A DNA stretch of 64,000 nt from Sabellastarte sp. h YS-2021 (taxonomy: Eukaryota > Annelida > Polychaeta > Sabellida > Sabellidae): positions 135,720,033 through 135,784,032 of the forward strand of contig OZ024931.1 in assembly GCA_964017235.1 (NCBI GenBank), in the 5' to 3' direction. Shown piece after piece: positions 42,340 through 53,990 of the stretch (positions within the stretch are counted from its first letter, which is position 1; each line of letters opens with the position of its first letter). The translations under genes and the position numbers were made by a program. Below the pieces are notes generated by a model. It searched no databases and had not been told where the DNA came from. It saw nothing but the letters and a program-made list of their open reading frames with translations.

Positions 42340-42770
42340 GGTTACAGACATCCTCTGTGCCATCTGGGTGGCATTTGCAGTGGCAGGTATCTGGCAAAAA
42401 CTTTTACAATTTTTTGAATCATAAAGGTTTTGGGTATTCCACAGCCTAAACGCATGCATGGATTTTCAACAAATTTTCAAGAGATGTTTACCCCAAGAGG
42501 ATCTAGAGATGATTAGGCTTTTGGGGGTATCCAGCAACAATTGTTAACATGGAAACACATTTGGGATTTTTGGGTCTTATAGTTTATGGGTGTTCCACAA
42601 CCTAAATCCATGCATGGATTTTCAGGATGTGTTTTTCCTTACAGGATCTAGAGCTGGTTAGGCTTTGGAGGGTATGTGGCAACAGCTGTTACCATGTCAA
42701 TACTTTGAATACTTTTCTGTCTTAAACTTCTAAACTCGAAAAGGTTTTTGGACCCAAAAACAGACTGTCC
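42340..42770 (-). repeat. Reverse-oriented ~155 bp repeat (11.6 kb family)
   Basis: TTCCACAGCCTAAACGCATGCATGGATTTTCA, TTTACCCCAAGAGGATCTAG and TTTTGGGGGTATCCAGCAAC are reverse complements of the phrases at 11640-12235. About two and a half copies. Confidence 0.8.
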
Positions 42771-42779
42771 CTACAGCTT

Positions 42780-43330
42780 CCAATTTTATATGAAATGTTA
42801 AATGCTTGATGTGAAGAGGCAAATAAGGAGGGGTCCAAGGTCAAAACTGACCATATCAGAAGATTCCCAGACCATGATTACCTACAAGTTGCTTTGACAT
42901 TGCAAACCTCAAGGACTAATTATAAGCACTTTTAATTTTACCTATCCTCATTTCACCTAGAAGGAGGGGCCCAAGGTCAAATCTGACCACATTAGAAGAT
43001 TCCCACCCCATGATTACCTATAGGTTGGCTTGACATTGCAAACCTCTAGGATCAATAATAAGTGAGGTTTAAGCATTTGAGGTTTAGCTATCCTTGTTTG
43101 ACCTCAAAGAAGGGTCCCAAGGTCAAATCTGACCACAACAGAAGACTCTAAGCCCATGATTTTGAAAAAGTCGGTTCCACATCCCAAAACTATATTAAGC
43201 TATATAAGCACTTTTTAGTTTGGCTATCCTCATTTGACCTTGAAAGAGGGGCCCAAGATAAAATCTGACCATATTAGAAGATTCTGAGCCTGTGGATTTC
43301 TGTTACCTTCAAAAAAATTCTGAAGCTGTA
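42780..43330. repeat. Old 146 bp satellite monomers, second block
   Basis: About four diverged units with GGGGTCCAAGGTCAAA, AGAAGATTCCCAGACCATGATTACCTACAAGTTGC and TTAATTTTACCTATCCTCATTT. They are much more diverged from each other than units in the main array. Confidence 0.8.
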
Positions 43331-43769
43331 AACCTTCTAATAAAGGGTTGACATTTGATATTTGAACTATCTTTGCAGTGTGAACACATCATACAAACAG
43401 TGCCTGATTTGATTAATTTTAAGGTAGCCTTAACAAGAGGTTACCGTTTTTAAAACCCAAGTGTCATATTTCAATGTGATATTGAACTTTTGACCTATTG
43501 CTCCTTAATTCCTGAATATGATTACCAAATTTGGTTGACCTACAACCTTTACTGTCTGAGAAAAGCTGGAATGGAAATACAAGAAAAAAATTGTTATTGC
43601 TCTTCATGACATGTGAACTTGATAAAGGCCAATGGTCAAATATAAGCTGGTCAAAATTTTTTCCTATGCCTATAGAAGATAATTGCCAAATATATTTTGA
43701 CAGGCCTAATATCAAGGGAGATATTCAAGTGCAAGGGCACTTTTTAACTGAAACTGTTATTACAGTTGC

Positions 43770-44662
43770 ATTTGTATCTGTCACCAGCCAAAAGCCCACG
43801 TTGGGAGATTATAAAATGACCCCTGCTTCTAGGTCAAGTGGGGTCATCATACTGAAATGGCCTAATATCTCTCTTGTTACTGCTCTTGTGGCTTTAAACT
43901 CTGAAACAACCTATTGGAAATGGGCTTGGAAATCTTTAGCAAGTGCCGAATTTGGCCTTTGATCCCTGTTCGAAAGGCTCTCATATCTCCCTTATTATTG
44001 GTCTTAGAACTTCCAAATGTGAAACAACTTATGGGAAACCATGGCCTGAAAATCTTTTGCAAGTGTCAGATTTGACCTTTGTCACCTCAAGCTCATGTGG
44101 GGTCATCTTAAAAAAAAAGGCTTTATATTTCCCATATTATTGCCCCTGTGGCTTGAAAATGTGAAACTAACCTGTTACAAGTCATGGCCTGCAAATCTTT
44201 AGCAAATGCCCAATTTGGCCTTTTGATCCTGGATTGGAGGTCAGTTTAGGTCAACATACTAAAAGGCTGTTATATCACCCTTAATATTGGTTCAAGGGCT
44301 ACTACATCTGAAGCAACTTATAAGAAATCATGGCCTGCAAATCTTTGAAGGTGTTGAATTGGAGCTTTGTCCCCTGCTTCAAAATCAAGTGGGGTTATCA
44401 TACAAAAATGGCTTTATATTTACCTTATTATTGTTCCTTTGGCTTGACACTAACCTCTTGGATGACATGGCGGCCTGCAAATCTTTAAAAAGTGCCAAAT
44501 TTGGCCTTCAACCACTGCTTCAAGGTCAATTTGGTCATCACACTAAGAGGCATTTTTATTTCCCTTATTATTGGTTCCAGGACTTCCAAATGTAAAAGCA
44601 ACTTAGAGGAAATCATGACCTTTGACCCTGCTTCAAGATCAAGTAAGGTCATCATACTAAAA
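43770..44662. repeat. ~150 bp diverged tandem repeat
   Basis: Units carry GGCTTTATATTTCCCTTATTATTG, CTTCCAAATGTGAAACAACTTATGG, AAATCATGGCCTGCAAATCTTT, CAAGTGCC(A/G)AATTTGGCCTTTG and TCAAGTGGGGTCATCATACT. Five to six copies. Open frames here are repeat-derived. Confidence 0.85.
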
Positions 44663-45592
44663 ATAGCATCGGAGATCCCTGTACCCCAAAGCCTGGGGAA
44701 ACAGTTTTTGACACCATGAGATATAGAAGAAATGGAACAGTAAAAAGACCAGGAGACTTTTACAAAATGGTACCATTTGTGTAAAGGTCCAAATAATGTT
44801 GTAGAGCAAAATAGTGTTTCAGAGAGAAATGTCCATAAGAAGCTGTAAAATTTATAAAATGAAGTGTAGTTACCAATAGAAATGGCACAATTAAGGAGAA
44901 GTACAAATGATAATGAGTTACAGCAATCAATATATCTTTATCATAAGAGAAATATGGCTCAATTATGGCAGGTGAACAAACTTTGGCAGACCCAAGGTTA
45001 AAGATCACACCATGACTTTCTACAACTTTCTCTGTTTACAGTTTCAGAGATATGGCACAGACAAGATTTTTAAGTTCAAGTTCACTGCCTAGAAGGTCAA
45101 AGGTCAACTCATGGCCAAACCTCAAATATCAACCTTTTACATCTTATAGATTCTGAAGTATAGTTTGGATAAGATTTTAATGTTCAAGGTCACTACAGCA
45201 AGCTCAAAGGTGAATCAAGGTCACACTATCATATTGAACACCTACAATCCCTAAGCAATGTCCCAACCAAGTATCAACTTCCTACACCTTACAGTTTCTG
45301 AGATATAATCCAGACAAGAATTTATCGGTCAAGGTCACTATGGCAAGATCAAAGGTCAAATCAAGTTCAAACTATGACATTACACAACTACAACCCCTAA
45401 ACAACGTCCCTACCAAGTATCAACTTCCTACACCTTACAGTTTCTGAGATACAGCCCGGACAAACTTTTCCTCAAGCCCACTGGCCTGCCTGCCTGCCCA
45501 CCAGCCTGAATGCCTGAACACCTAGGCAGACACCTAGCCAGACACCATGGGTAAAAACAATACCCTGACAGCACTTATGGGTTGTGGGGTAA
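44663..45592 (+). mobile_element. Helentron/HINE-like element, copy iii
   Basis: The 5' end is ATAGCATCGGAGATCCCTG, then TACCCCAAAGCC. A middle segment (44690-45000) is followed by about three core units with TCAAGGTCACTATGGCAAG, AAAGGTCAAATCAAG and TATCAACTTCCTACACCTTACAG. The 3' end is ACAATACCCTGACAGCACTTATGGGTTGTGGGGTA. It sits inside the ~150 bp repeat: removing it rejoins CATCATACTAAAA to AAATGGCTTTATATC, restoring the sequence seen in a neighbouring unit at about 44398-44425. Confidence 0.8.
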
Positions 45593-46439
45593 AATGGCTT
45601 TATATCTCTCTTATAATTAAATGTCCCTGAAAGGGCGCTTATTTGTTTTCACTTCAGTATCCACCACCGCTGCATTATGGTTTCCCTTGAATATTTCACT
45701 CATTATTGAAAGCTTTTAAACCATATTTGGCAGTTATGTACCTTAGGGAAACTTTTTCCACATGCTTAAATTTGACCTTTGATCTATATCAAGGGCACGT
45801 GATCAAAAAATATTTTGGAGGTACACCCACCTGTCACCGCCGCTCAGCAAAATCTACTTAATGCTGAGCCTTGTAATTTCATACACATGTTCATAGCATC
45901 AAAAATGCGAGCTGATTAGCTTTTGAGAGCGATCCGCTGAAAATTGACCTATTTATCATGGTACCAACCAGAAAACTTAAAATTCATGTGAACACCCCTA
46001 TTATTTTAAGTAGTGCATTTAGAGTAACAAAATGTATTGGGAGTAGCGGGAAACCATATGTGGAGAGTCTAGAAAGCAAGTTAAATTTTCCCCCGACTCC
46101 CCCTGCAGGGTTCAAACTGGAGTCATAAAATACCAGATTTTGACATTTTGCCTTATATCTCCTTTATTATTTCTTTTACAGCTTTAGAATGTTATAACAG
46201 GTATTAGGAAACCATATGTAGAGAGCCTATATAGTTGGTCAGATTTACCCCATGATCCCAACTTTTGGGTCTAAAAAAATTACAAGCTTTTTAAAAAAAC
46301 TTTATTCTATGTTTAAACTATAAAACCTAACTACCCTTTGGGGAAGCTTTGCTTTTGTAAGCAAAATCATTTTCTTAGTTCTAGGGCTTCAAACAATTAT
46401 AAAACATGTAGGAATTCATGGCCTATGAACCATTTGCAC
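45593..46439. other. Resumed ~150 bp repeats, degraded; no gene
   Basis: ATGGCTTTATATCTCTCTTATAATT continues the interrupted unit. GGAAACCATATGT(G/A)GAGAG occurs at about 46050 and 46208, a ~158 bp spacing. Nothing else is recognised. Confidence 0.55.
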
Positions 46440-47315
46440 ATCTTCCTCGCTTTAATGTGTGCACAGTGGGATGGGCAACTCTTCTTACTTGTAAAATGGC
46501 CGTAGTGGGATGCTCAGCCTGAAAAGTGTGCACAGTGGGATAGGCAGCTCTTCTCACTTGTAAAATGGCCACAGTGGGATGCTCAGCCTCAAAAGTGTGC
46601 ACAGTGGGATAGGTCAGCCCTTCCTCGCCCTTGTGTGTGCACAATGGGATAGGCAGCTCTTCTCACTTGTAAAATGGCCACAGTGGGATGCTCAGCCTCA
46701 AAAGTGTGCACAGTGGGATAGGTCAGCCCTTCCTCGCCCTTGTGTGTGCACAGTGGGATAGGCAGCTCTTCTCACTTGTAAAATGGCCACAGTGGGATGC
46801 TCAGCCTCAAAAGTGTGCACAGTGGGATAGGTCAGCCCTTCCTCGCCCTTGTGTGTGCACAGTGGGATAGGCAGCTCTTCTCACTTGTAAAATGGCCACA
46901 GCGGGATGCTCAGCCTCAAAAGTGTGCACAGTGGGATAGGTCAGCCCTTCCTCGCCCTTGTGTGTGCACAGTGGGATAGGCAGCTCTTCTCACTTGTAAA
47001 ATGGCCACAGCGGGATGCTCACCCTCAAAAGTGTGCACAGTGGGATAGGTCAGCCCTTCCTCGCCCTTGTGTGTGCACAGTGGGATAGGCAGCTCTTCTC
47101 ACTTGTAAAATGGCCACAGCGGGATGCTCAGCCTCAAAAGTGTGCACAGTGGGATAGGTCAGCCCTTCCTCGCCCTTGTGTGTGCACAGTGGGATAGGCA
47201 GCTCTTCTCATTTGTAAAATGGCCACAGTGGGATGCTCAGCCTCAAAAGTGTGCACAGTGCGATAGGTCAGCCCTTCCTCGCCCTTGTGTGTCCACAGTG
47301 GGATAGGCAGCTCAT
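46440..47315 (+). repeat. 109 bp satellite array, ~8 copies
   Basis: ATGCTCAGCCTCAAAAGTGTG recurs at 46579, 46688, 46797, 46906, 47015, 47124 and 47233, exactly 109 bp apart. Each monomer contains three subunits of about 36 bp that each start CACAG(T/C)GGGAT, so the unit is itself a trimer. Copies are nearly identical apart from GTGGGATGC/GCGGGATGC variants. The reverse-oriented family lies at 35975-36415. Confidence 0.97.
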
Positions 47316-47871
47316 TTCCTTTCAGAAGTGGTTTAAGTACGAATTTAACAAATTTCCTTTTAGTAGGTACCACATGGTTACCAGTCCAAAAGCAGAGATA
47401 ATGTAGGATCTGTGGCTCTGGTGGGATAGGCATCCCACTGTTAGTCTGGTTTCCGCCGACCCTACTCTGCAATATAGGGTCGGGTATCGCCCACCATCTT
47501 GGGTAATACGCTTCCGTAGTTCCCTAACTAAAAACGTGAACCAGTTTAAGTGCTGTCGATCTTCAATTATCACCCAAACATGTATTTGCTTCTAAACATT
47601 ATTGTCATTTCAAAATATTTTAAAGTTTAATTCACAATATTTGATGTTATAATTTCAATAATAAATGTTTAAAATGTTGTAAATACATACAAAAAGCATA
47701 TAAGCAATTAAAATAATGATCGAGATTTCCCGATAATGATGGCTAGCAATGATGTATGTCAAGGCCATCGTGGCCGATACCAGTCCCTTTATTGTTAAAG
47801 GTGGCTGGTTCCCGTCTATCCCACTGTGTACATAATATTTTCAAAAGGAACATCAGCGCTGCAGTGAGGGT
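47316..47871. other. No gene recognised
   Basis: Mostly AT-rich, with one more TCTATCCCACTGTGTAC motif near 47815-47832 and a GC-richer patch near 47450-47520. No coding region is supported. Confidence 0.5.
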
Positions 47872-50139
47872 GGTACCATTATACCTGGGTCTAATGGTAA
47901 CACCGCTAATAGTTGGGGAGCATTTATTATTTCCTCGATTACAATTTTAAGAAGTACTTTTTACCGAACTCATACCTAACTAAATGGGTGAATGCTAAGC
48001 TCTGTATAGTGGTACAGTGGGACCTGCCTCCTCGCTAGTTCTTCCCTGGTGGTACAGTGGGACCCGCCTCCTCTCTAGTTCTTCCCTAGTGGTACAGTGG
48101 AAGTAGGGACTTGCCACTAGGGAAGAAATCAGGAAGTATGGAAGAATTTGTGCAGGAGTGGGGCCCACTGTGCCACTAGGAATATTAATTTGAATGTGGG
48201 GAAGAAGTTTCACAGGGATGGGTCCCACTGTACCATCAGCGTGGAATTAGAGCGGAGGCATGAACCACTGTACCACTAGGCAAAATTTCATGAAGTATGG
48301 AAGAATTTGTGCATGATTGGGGCCCACTGTGCAACTAGGAATACATTTTGTATGTGGGGAAGAAGCTTGACAGGGAGGGGTCCCACTGTACCACGGGGGA
48401 GAACCAGAAAGGAGGCAGGTCCAGATGTGCCATGTGGGAAAAAATTGTGAAGTAGGGAAGAAGTTGGGCAGATGTGGATCCCACTTTGCCACCAGGGATG
48501 AATTTACATGTAGTGAAGTAGCTTGTCAGGATTGGGTCCCACTGTACCACAAAGGAGAAACTGGAGAGGAGGAGACAGGGCCCATTGTACCAGTAGGGAA
48601 GAATTCGTGAAGTAGGGAAGAATTAGGGCAGAGGTGGGTCTCACTGTGCCACCAGGGAAGAACTAGAGAGGAGACAGGTCCCACTGTACCACTAGGGAAG
48701 AACTAGAGAGAAGGTGGGTTCCACTGTACCGCTAGGGAAGAATTAGAGAGAAGGCAATTCCCACTGTACCACCAGGGAAGAATTAGAGAGGTGGGTCCCA
48801 CTGTACCACCAGGGAAGAACTAGAGAGGAGGCAGGTCCCACTGTACCACTAGGGAAGAATTAGAGAGAAGACAAGAACTAGAGAGGAGGTGGGTCCCACT
48901 GTACCACTAGGAAAGAACTAGAGAGGAGGTGGGTCCCACTGTACCACTAGGGAAGAATTAGAGAGAAGACAGGTCCCACTGTACCACCAGGGAAGAACTA
49001 GCGAGGAAGCAGGTCCCACTGTACCACTAGGGAAGAATTAGAGAGGAGGTTGGTCCCACTGTACCACTAGGGAAGAACTAGAGAGGAGACAGGTCCCACT
49101 GTACCACTAGGGAAGAATTAGAGAGGAGGTTGGTCCCACTGTACCACTAGGGAAGAACTAGAGAGGAGACAGGTCCCACTGTACCACTAGGGAAGAACTA
49201 GAGAGAAGGTGGGTTCCACTGTACCGCTAGGGAAGAATTAGAGAGAAGGCAATTCCCACTGTACCACCAGGGAAGAATTAGAGAGGTGGGTCCCACTGTA
49301 CCACCAGGGAAGAACTAGAGAGGAGGCAGGTCCCACTGTACCACTAGGGAAGAATTAGAGAGAAGACAAGTCCCATTGTACCATTAGGGAAAAATTAGAG
49401 AGGAGGCAGCTCTCACTGTACCACCAGGGAAGAATTAGAGAGAAGACAGGTCCCACTGTACCACCAGGGAAGAACTAGCGAGGAGGCAGGTCCCACTGTA
49501 CCACTAGGGAAGAATTAGAGAGCATGTGGGTCCCACTGTACCACTAGAGAAGAACTAGAGAGGAGGCGGGTCCCACTGTACCACTAGGGAAGAATTAACG
49601 AGGAGGCGGGTCCCACTGTACCACTTAAAAAGAACTAGCAGGTCCCTCTTTACTACTAGGGAAGAAATCGTGAAGTAGGGATGAAATAGGGCAGAGGTGG
49701 GTCCCACTGTGCCACCAGGGATGAAATTGTATGCAGGGAAGAAGTTTGGCAGGGGTGGGTCCGACTGTACCACTAGGGAGGAACTGGAGAGAATGTAGCT
49801 CACACTGTGCCACCAGGGAAGAACTAGAGAGGAAGTGGGTCCCACTGTGCCACTAGGGAAGAAATCGTGAAGTAAGGAATAACTAGGGCAGGAGTGGGTC
49901 CCACTGTGCCACCATGGATGAAATTGCATGCAGGGAAGAAGTTTGGCAGGGGTGGGTCCCACTGTACCACTAGGGAGGAACTAGAGAGGAGGCAGGTCCC
50001 ACTGTGCCACTAGTAAAGAACTTAAATATTTTTCATGAAATAATAATTGCTCTTTACTGGGTCTCACTGTGCCACTTGGCATTTGTTAAACGGGTCTCAC
50101 TGTACCACTGGCACCATTAGACCCAGGTGTAATGGTACC
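47872..50139. repeat. 2.27 kb unit bounded by a 27 bp inverted repeat
   Basis: Bases 47872-47898 (GGTACCATTATACCTGGGTC then TAATGGT) are the reverse complement of 50113-50139 with one mismatch. They enclose the 40 bp minisatellite. This looks like a mobile or amplified unit with terminal inverted repeats. No transposase is present. Confidence 0.7.
48000..50000. repeat. 40 bp minisatellite, ~40 copies, with an inverted segment
   Basis: The unit is GGTCCCACTGTACCACTAGG GAAGAATTAGAGAGGAGGCA, spaced 40 bp (for example GTCCCACT at 48973, 49013, 49053, 49093, 49133). The core is 48600-49640. Flanks (48110-48600 and 49640-50000) are a longer diverged form including GAAGTTTGGCAGGGGTGGGT. The first three units (48000-48105) are inverted (GTGGTACAGTGGGACCTGCC), making a potential cruciform at the orientation switch near 48110. 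Confidence 0.95.
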
Positions 50140-50309
50140 CTCTCCTCTTTCTTCGCTGAACCGGGTCCTCGGAAAATCGCCTAAAAATCGCCTAATATAC
50201 AATATAGTCTGTAAATAGTGAATTAGTCTGAGTCTGTGAATACTGTGACCTGCAATAGAAGAACACAGTTGTGAATACATGAGAATTCTACAGATAATAA
50301 GGAATACTT

Positions 50310-51395
50310 TGGTGGTCGTTTTATGAAAATTGATCCACTATAAAGCATATTACAAGGATTTTAACATAGCCTTTGATTTCCCAGTGTTTTTTAATTGGGC
50401 GACTTTTTCCGTGGATTTGGTCCATGAATATCTTACTTTTAAGCTATCTTATGCAAAGTTTCCAGCTTAATTATCTATCTACAACTATTCTACACACTCC
50501 AATAAACAATTTGGTGGTTGTCTTATTAAAATCAAGCAAATATTAAGCATTTTACGAGGATTTTAACATAGCCTTGGTTTTCCCAGTGTTTTTTAATTGG
50601 ACGATTTTTTCCGTGGATGTTGGTGATTAATATTTTACATGTAAGATATATTATATGTTATGTTTCTAGTTTAATTTTCTATCTACGAGTATTCTTTACA
50701 TAATAATGAACAATTTGGTGGTTGTTTTATTAAAATCAAGCAAATATTAAGCATTTTACAAGGATTTTAACATAGCCTTGGTTTTCCCAGTGTTTTTTAA
50801 TTGGACGATTTTTTCCGTGGATGTTGGTGATTAATATTTTACATGTAAGATATATTATATGTTATGTTTCTAGTTTAATTTTCTATCTACGAGTATTCTT
50901 TACATAATAATGAACAATTTGGTGGTTGTTTTATTAAAATCAAGCAAATATTAAGCATTTTACAAGGATTTTAACATAGCCTTGGTTTTCCCAGTGTTTT
51001 TTAATTGGACGATTTTTTCCGTGGATGTTGGTGATTAATATTTTACATGTAAGATATATTATATGTTATGTTTCTAGTTTAATTTTCTATCTACGAGTAT
51101 TCTTTACATAATAATGAACAATTTGGTGGTTGTTTTATTAAAATCAAGCAAATATTAAGCATTTTACAAGGATTTTAACATAGCCTTGGTTTTCCCAGTG
51201 TTTTTTAATTGGACGATTTTTTCCGTGGATGTTGGTGATTAATATTTTACATGTAAGATATATTATATGTTATGTTTCTAGTTTAATTTTCTATCTACGA
51301 GTATTCTTTACATAATAATGAACAATTTGGTGGTTGTTTTATTAAAATCAAGCAAATATTAAGCATTTTACAAGGATTTTAACATGGCCTTTGAT
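50310..51395. repeat. 204 bp tandem repeat, ~5 copies
   Basis: GGATTTTAACATAGCC occurs at 50356, 50558, 50762, 50966, 51170 and (variant) 51374. The middle three units look identical while the outer ones diverge, so recent expansion started from the centre. The unit contains TTTTCCCAGTGTTTTTTAAT and AAGATATATTATATGTTATG. Confidence 0.95.
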
Positions 51396-51519
51396 TTTTT
51401 CGGATATTTCTTCAATGCTGACCGGTGTAATGATTCCCATGATATTTTGAACCACTCCTCCAACTTGTGGGAGTAAACATCTTGCGTACAATATATACAC
51501 CAAAAACAGTGGTGGGATC

Positions 51520-51712
51520 GTGAAGGTCAGTAAATTTCAGGAAAGATTCAAGATAATAACCACATTTTCCAAATTACTGGAAAAGTATTTGATGCTAGAC
51601 TATAAATTTATAGAAAAGTATCCCTTGTTTTCAAATTCTCAGCATGGTGTTCGAAAAAAAATGTCAACTTTACTTGCATTTATAGATCTTGGGCTGGATT
51701 TATGGACAATAC
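51520..51712 (+). pseudogene. LINE reverse transcriptase fragment
   Basis: The frame reads FSKLLEKYLMLDYKFIEKY, then PLFSNSQHGVRKKMSTLLAF and IDLGLD, matching the non-LTR RT block with consensus SK(I/L)LEK...QxGFRxxxST. It is followed about 1 kb later by the next RT block (52735-52915). Confidence 0.65.
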
Positions 51713-51718
51713 TTAGAC

Positions 51719-52725
51719 CAGGGCATTCATTAAACAATATTTAAGATATTTATTTACTAAGTAGAATGTAGCCATTTGTAAAAATTAATTCTTGTGAATT
51801 TAAAAAAAAAATAAAAAATTAGTTAAATTTTTTTCTAGCTAAAATGTTGATTTATACAGTAACCACTTTAAATAAACCTCCCCATTAAAAACAACACTAT
51901 TATTACCTGATATTTATCAACTAAGTCGTGTGATATGGTCATCTGTGGTGTTCTCATGTAATTGGTTTTTACGTGCATCATATTTTCCCATGGTTTGAGA
52001 CATAAATTATTATGTAATAGGCTAAATTTTCACTATGGTTAATATTTAATTTCTCTTTATTAATAATTCATGTTTTATTGAAAATGAAACTAAAAATCGA
52101 TTTTTAAGAGATTGCTTCTTAACGCTTTGATTTTCATGTGATAAATGTATGCTTAGACTAAATAAAGAAAATTATATTTGTTGTTTTTTCATGAAACCAT
52201 ACAGACTTGTGATATATATTAGTGTTAAGATAATATAAAGCATATAAAGTTATATTTTGATGAAAATACTTTGAAACATTTTTATTCAGAGCACCTGCAA
52301 ATTACCAAATTAGCATATGACAGGAAAACACCATACTAATGGTTTTTATTTGCACCTTGTTTTCATAATATGTTTGGCCTTAAAATATGAATTAAAATTT
52401 TTGAAAAAGAATTTATTCTGTAGGATACAAATATACACAAATTTCCTTTCACTAAATGCAATTTAGATTGGAACATTATTTGTTATAATGTTTACAACCA
52501 TTTAACATTTTTAATAGCATGAAAACCTGTTGGATCATCATACCAATTATCTACCCTGTCAAGGTATTTTCTAAGTTAACTTAAAAACTACGTACAGGTT
52601 CTAAGGTCACCTTAGACTTAGGAATGTTTGTGAATACAATTTCTTAATTTTTTTATTAAAATCTAAGAAATACTCAAAATCTAAGTCAGAAATGGTCTAA
52701 GTATCATTCGTGAATCTGGTCCCTG
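51719..52725. other. ~1 kb AT-rich segment splitting a LINE RT; possible transposon
   Basis: The left edge CCAGGGCATTCATTAAAC and right edge CGTGAATCTGGTCCCTGG are roughly inverted (CAGGG...CCCTG), and TACTTAGACCA / TGGTCTAAGTA repeat inverted near the edges. No coding region and no clear target duplication. It is either an insertion in the RT or simple decay. A palindrome CTAAGGTCACCTTAG lies near 52599. Confidence 0.35.
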
Positions 52726-52734
52726 GTTGAAGAA

Positions 52735-52915
52735 TTAAGTTTCAACAATGATAATAAATTATACAGAGTTGGGGTATTTATTTTTAAAGACTTTTGATAC
52801 CATTGATCATACACAATTAATAAGGAAATTATAATTTTATGGAATAAGAGATATAGCTAATAATTTTTCACTGCAAGATTACACTATTTGATTTTTGGTG
52901 GACTTATATCAGACA
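52735..52915 (+). pseudogene. LINE reverse transcriptase fragment, motif A region
   Basis: One frame reads FDTIDHTQLIRKL, a stop, then FYGIRDIANN, the classic (A)FDTIDHxxLxxKL..YGI block containing the first RT catalytic Asp. The preceding VFIFKDF lies in another frame. It is the continuation of the fragment at 51520. Confidence 0.7.
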
Positions 52916-52929
52916 TGAATATTAACCAG

Positions 52930-53485
52930 TGTAACTCTTTAAGAAAATTTTAAAAATTCTTATTACCACTTTTAAAAGGTATTTTCTGAAAACCAATTTA
53001 AGGGACTTGCTAGTGTGACAGATTGTATTGGAGCATTTTGTGGTCCTATAGGTGTGCTGCCTGGAAATCCAAGTAGTGCTCCAGGAGTTCCTAAAGTATC
53101 TCCCTGAATGAAGTGAGTAATGACAAAGGACTCTCCCTACATTGTATCATACAGAACCATCCCCATAGACCCCTGAGACAAATAGCTCAACTCAACTTAA
53201 TTACAACAATCAAATTAAAGCATTATTTAAATCTAAAATAAATTTGGACATAGAATTTTAAGACGGATTGATACATCGGTCAACTTATTATTGTACATCC
53301 CATGGGTAGTTTGTTATCATGAATATGAATTTAACCATAGTGTCTTTAAGCAATGAATTTCAATTCAACCGTCTATGAGTGTGAAATGCTATTTCAGAAT
53401 TTTTGTGCTATCATATCGGAATATTTTATAAGAGATATTAGTTCCAGTAAATTAGTAGTTCCATATTCCCAACTTTTTTCCTCAG
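52930..53485. other. No gene; ends in splice-acceptor-like tract
   Basis: The sequence is AT-rich. TCCCAACTTTTTTCCTCAG at the right end is a strong acceptor look-alike for the next feature. Confidence 0.4.
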
Positions 53486-53990
53486 CTTCCAGATTTAGAA
53501 GTCAGTCCAACTTTTTGGAAAGAGTGGAGAAGGGAACTTGATGTTAAGGACTCAGCAGAGGATTTAAAAGAGGGAGAAGGGGTGAGAGAGATGTCTTCCA
53601 ATGAGGGATCCCAAAGAGTGGATATCAGTGACAAGGTTTCACACTCACAGATCACACCACCCAGGTTCAAGAAGGAAATGAGTCAACATATGAACCTCAC
53701 AGATGAAGATGAAGAGGCTAGTGTGGATTTCTTCAAAGAACATGAAGAGTTGCATAACAAAAAGCATGAGAAGTTTACACATTTCCACTTGAAGGAGTGG
53801 CTTGCCCGGAATCCCACAGGACATGGTATGGAAATTAAAGCAAAGAAGTCTAAGTCTTGCTTTCCTCCCCTGAGATGACCTAGAGAGAGACCTGGCTCCA
53901 GGACTATTTTGCATTCATCAAATCCCTCACCATCAGACACACAAAGTCCTCAGGATTCAAGACACACATTGCTAGTGACTATTACTTTGT
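53486..53990 (+). pseudogene. MADF-like (Myb/SANT-type) exon, frameshifted
   Basis: The open frame 53486-53878 directly follows an acceptor-like CTCAG and reads LPDLEVSPTFWKEWRRELDV, an acidic linker, then SVDFFKEHEELHNKKHEKF and LKEWLARN. After a stop the same similarity continues in another frame near 53885-53990: RETWLQDYFAFIKSL and KSSGFKTHIASDYY. The FFKEHEELxxKxHxKF and WxQDxFxFxKS patterns resemble MADF-domain DNA-binding proteins, often linked to Harbinger-type transposons. That assignment is from memory of the family and uncertain. The frameshift and the gap between the two parts suggest a dead copy. Confidence 0.4.

Noticed and set aside
43531-43962. 143-codon open frame
   Set aside because: Its right half lies in the ~150 bp diverged tandem repeat, its left half abuts it, and no domain is recognisable.
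46579-47306. Six overlapping 60-codon frames in the 109 bp array
   Set aside because: Pure consequence of a 109 bp tandem repeat; each overlaps the next and ends at the same repeat position.
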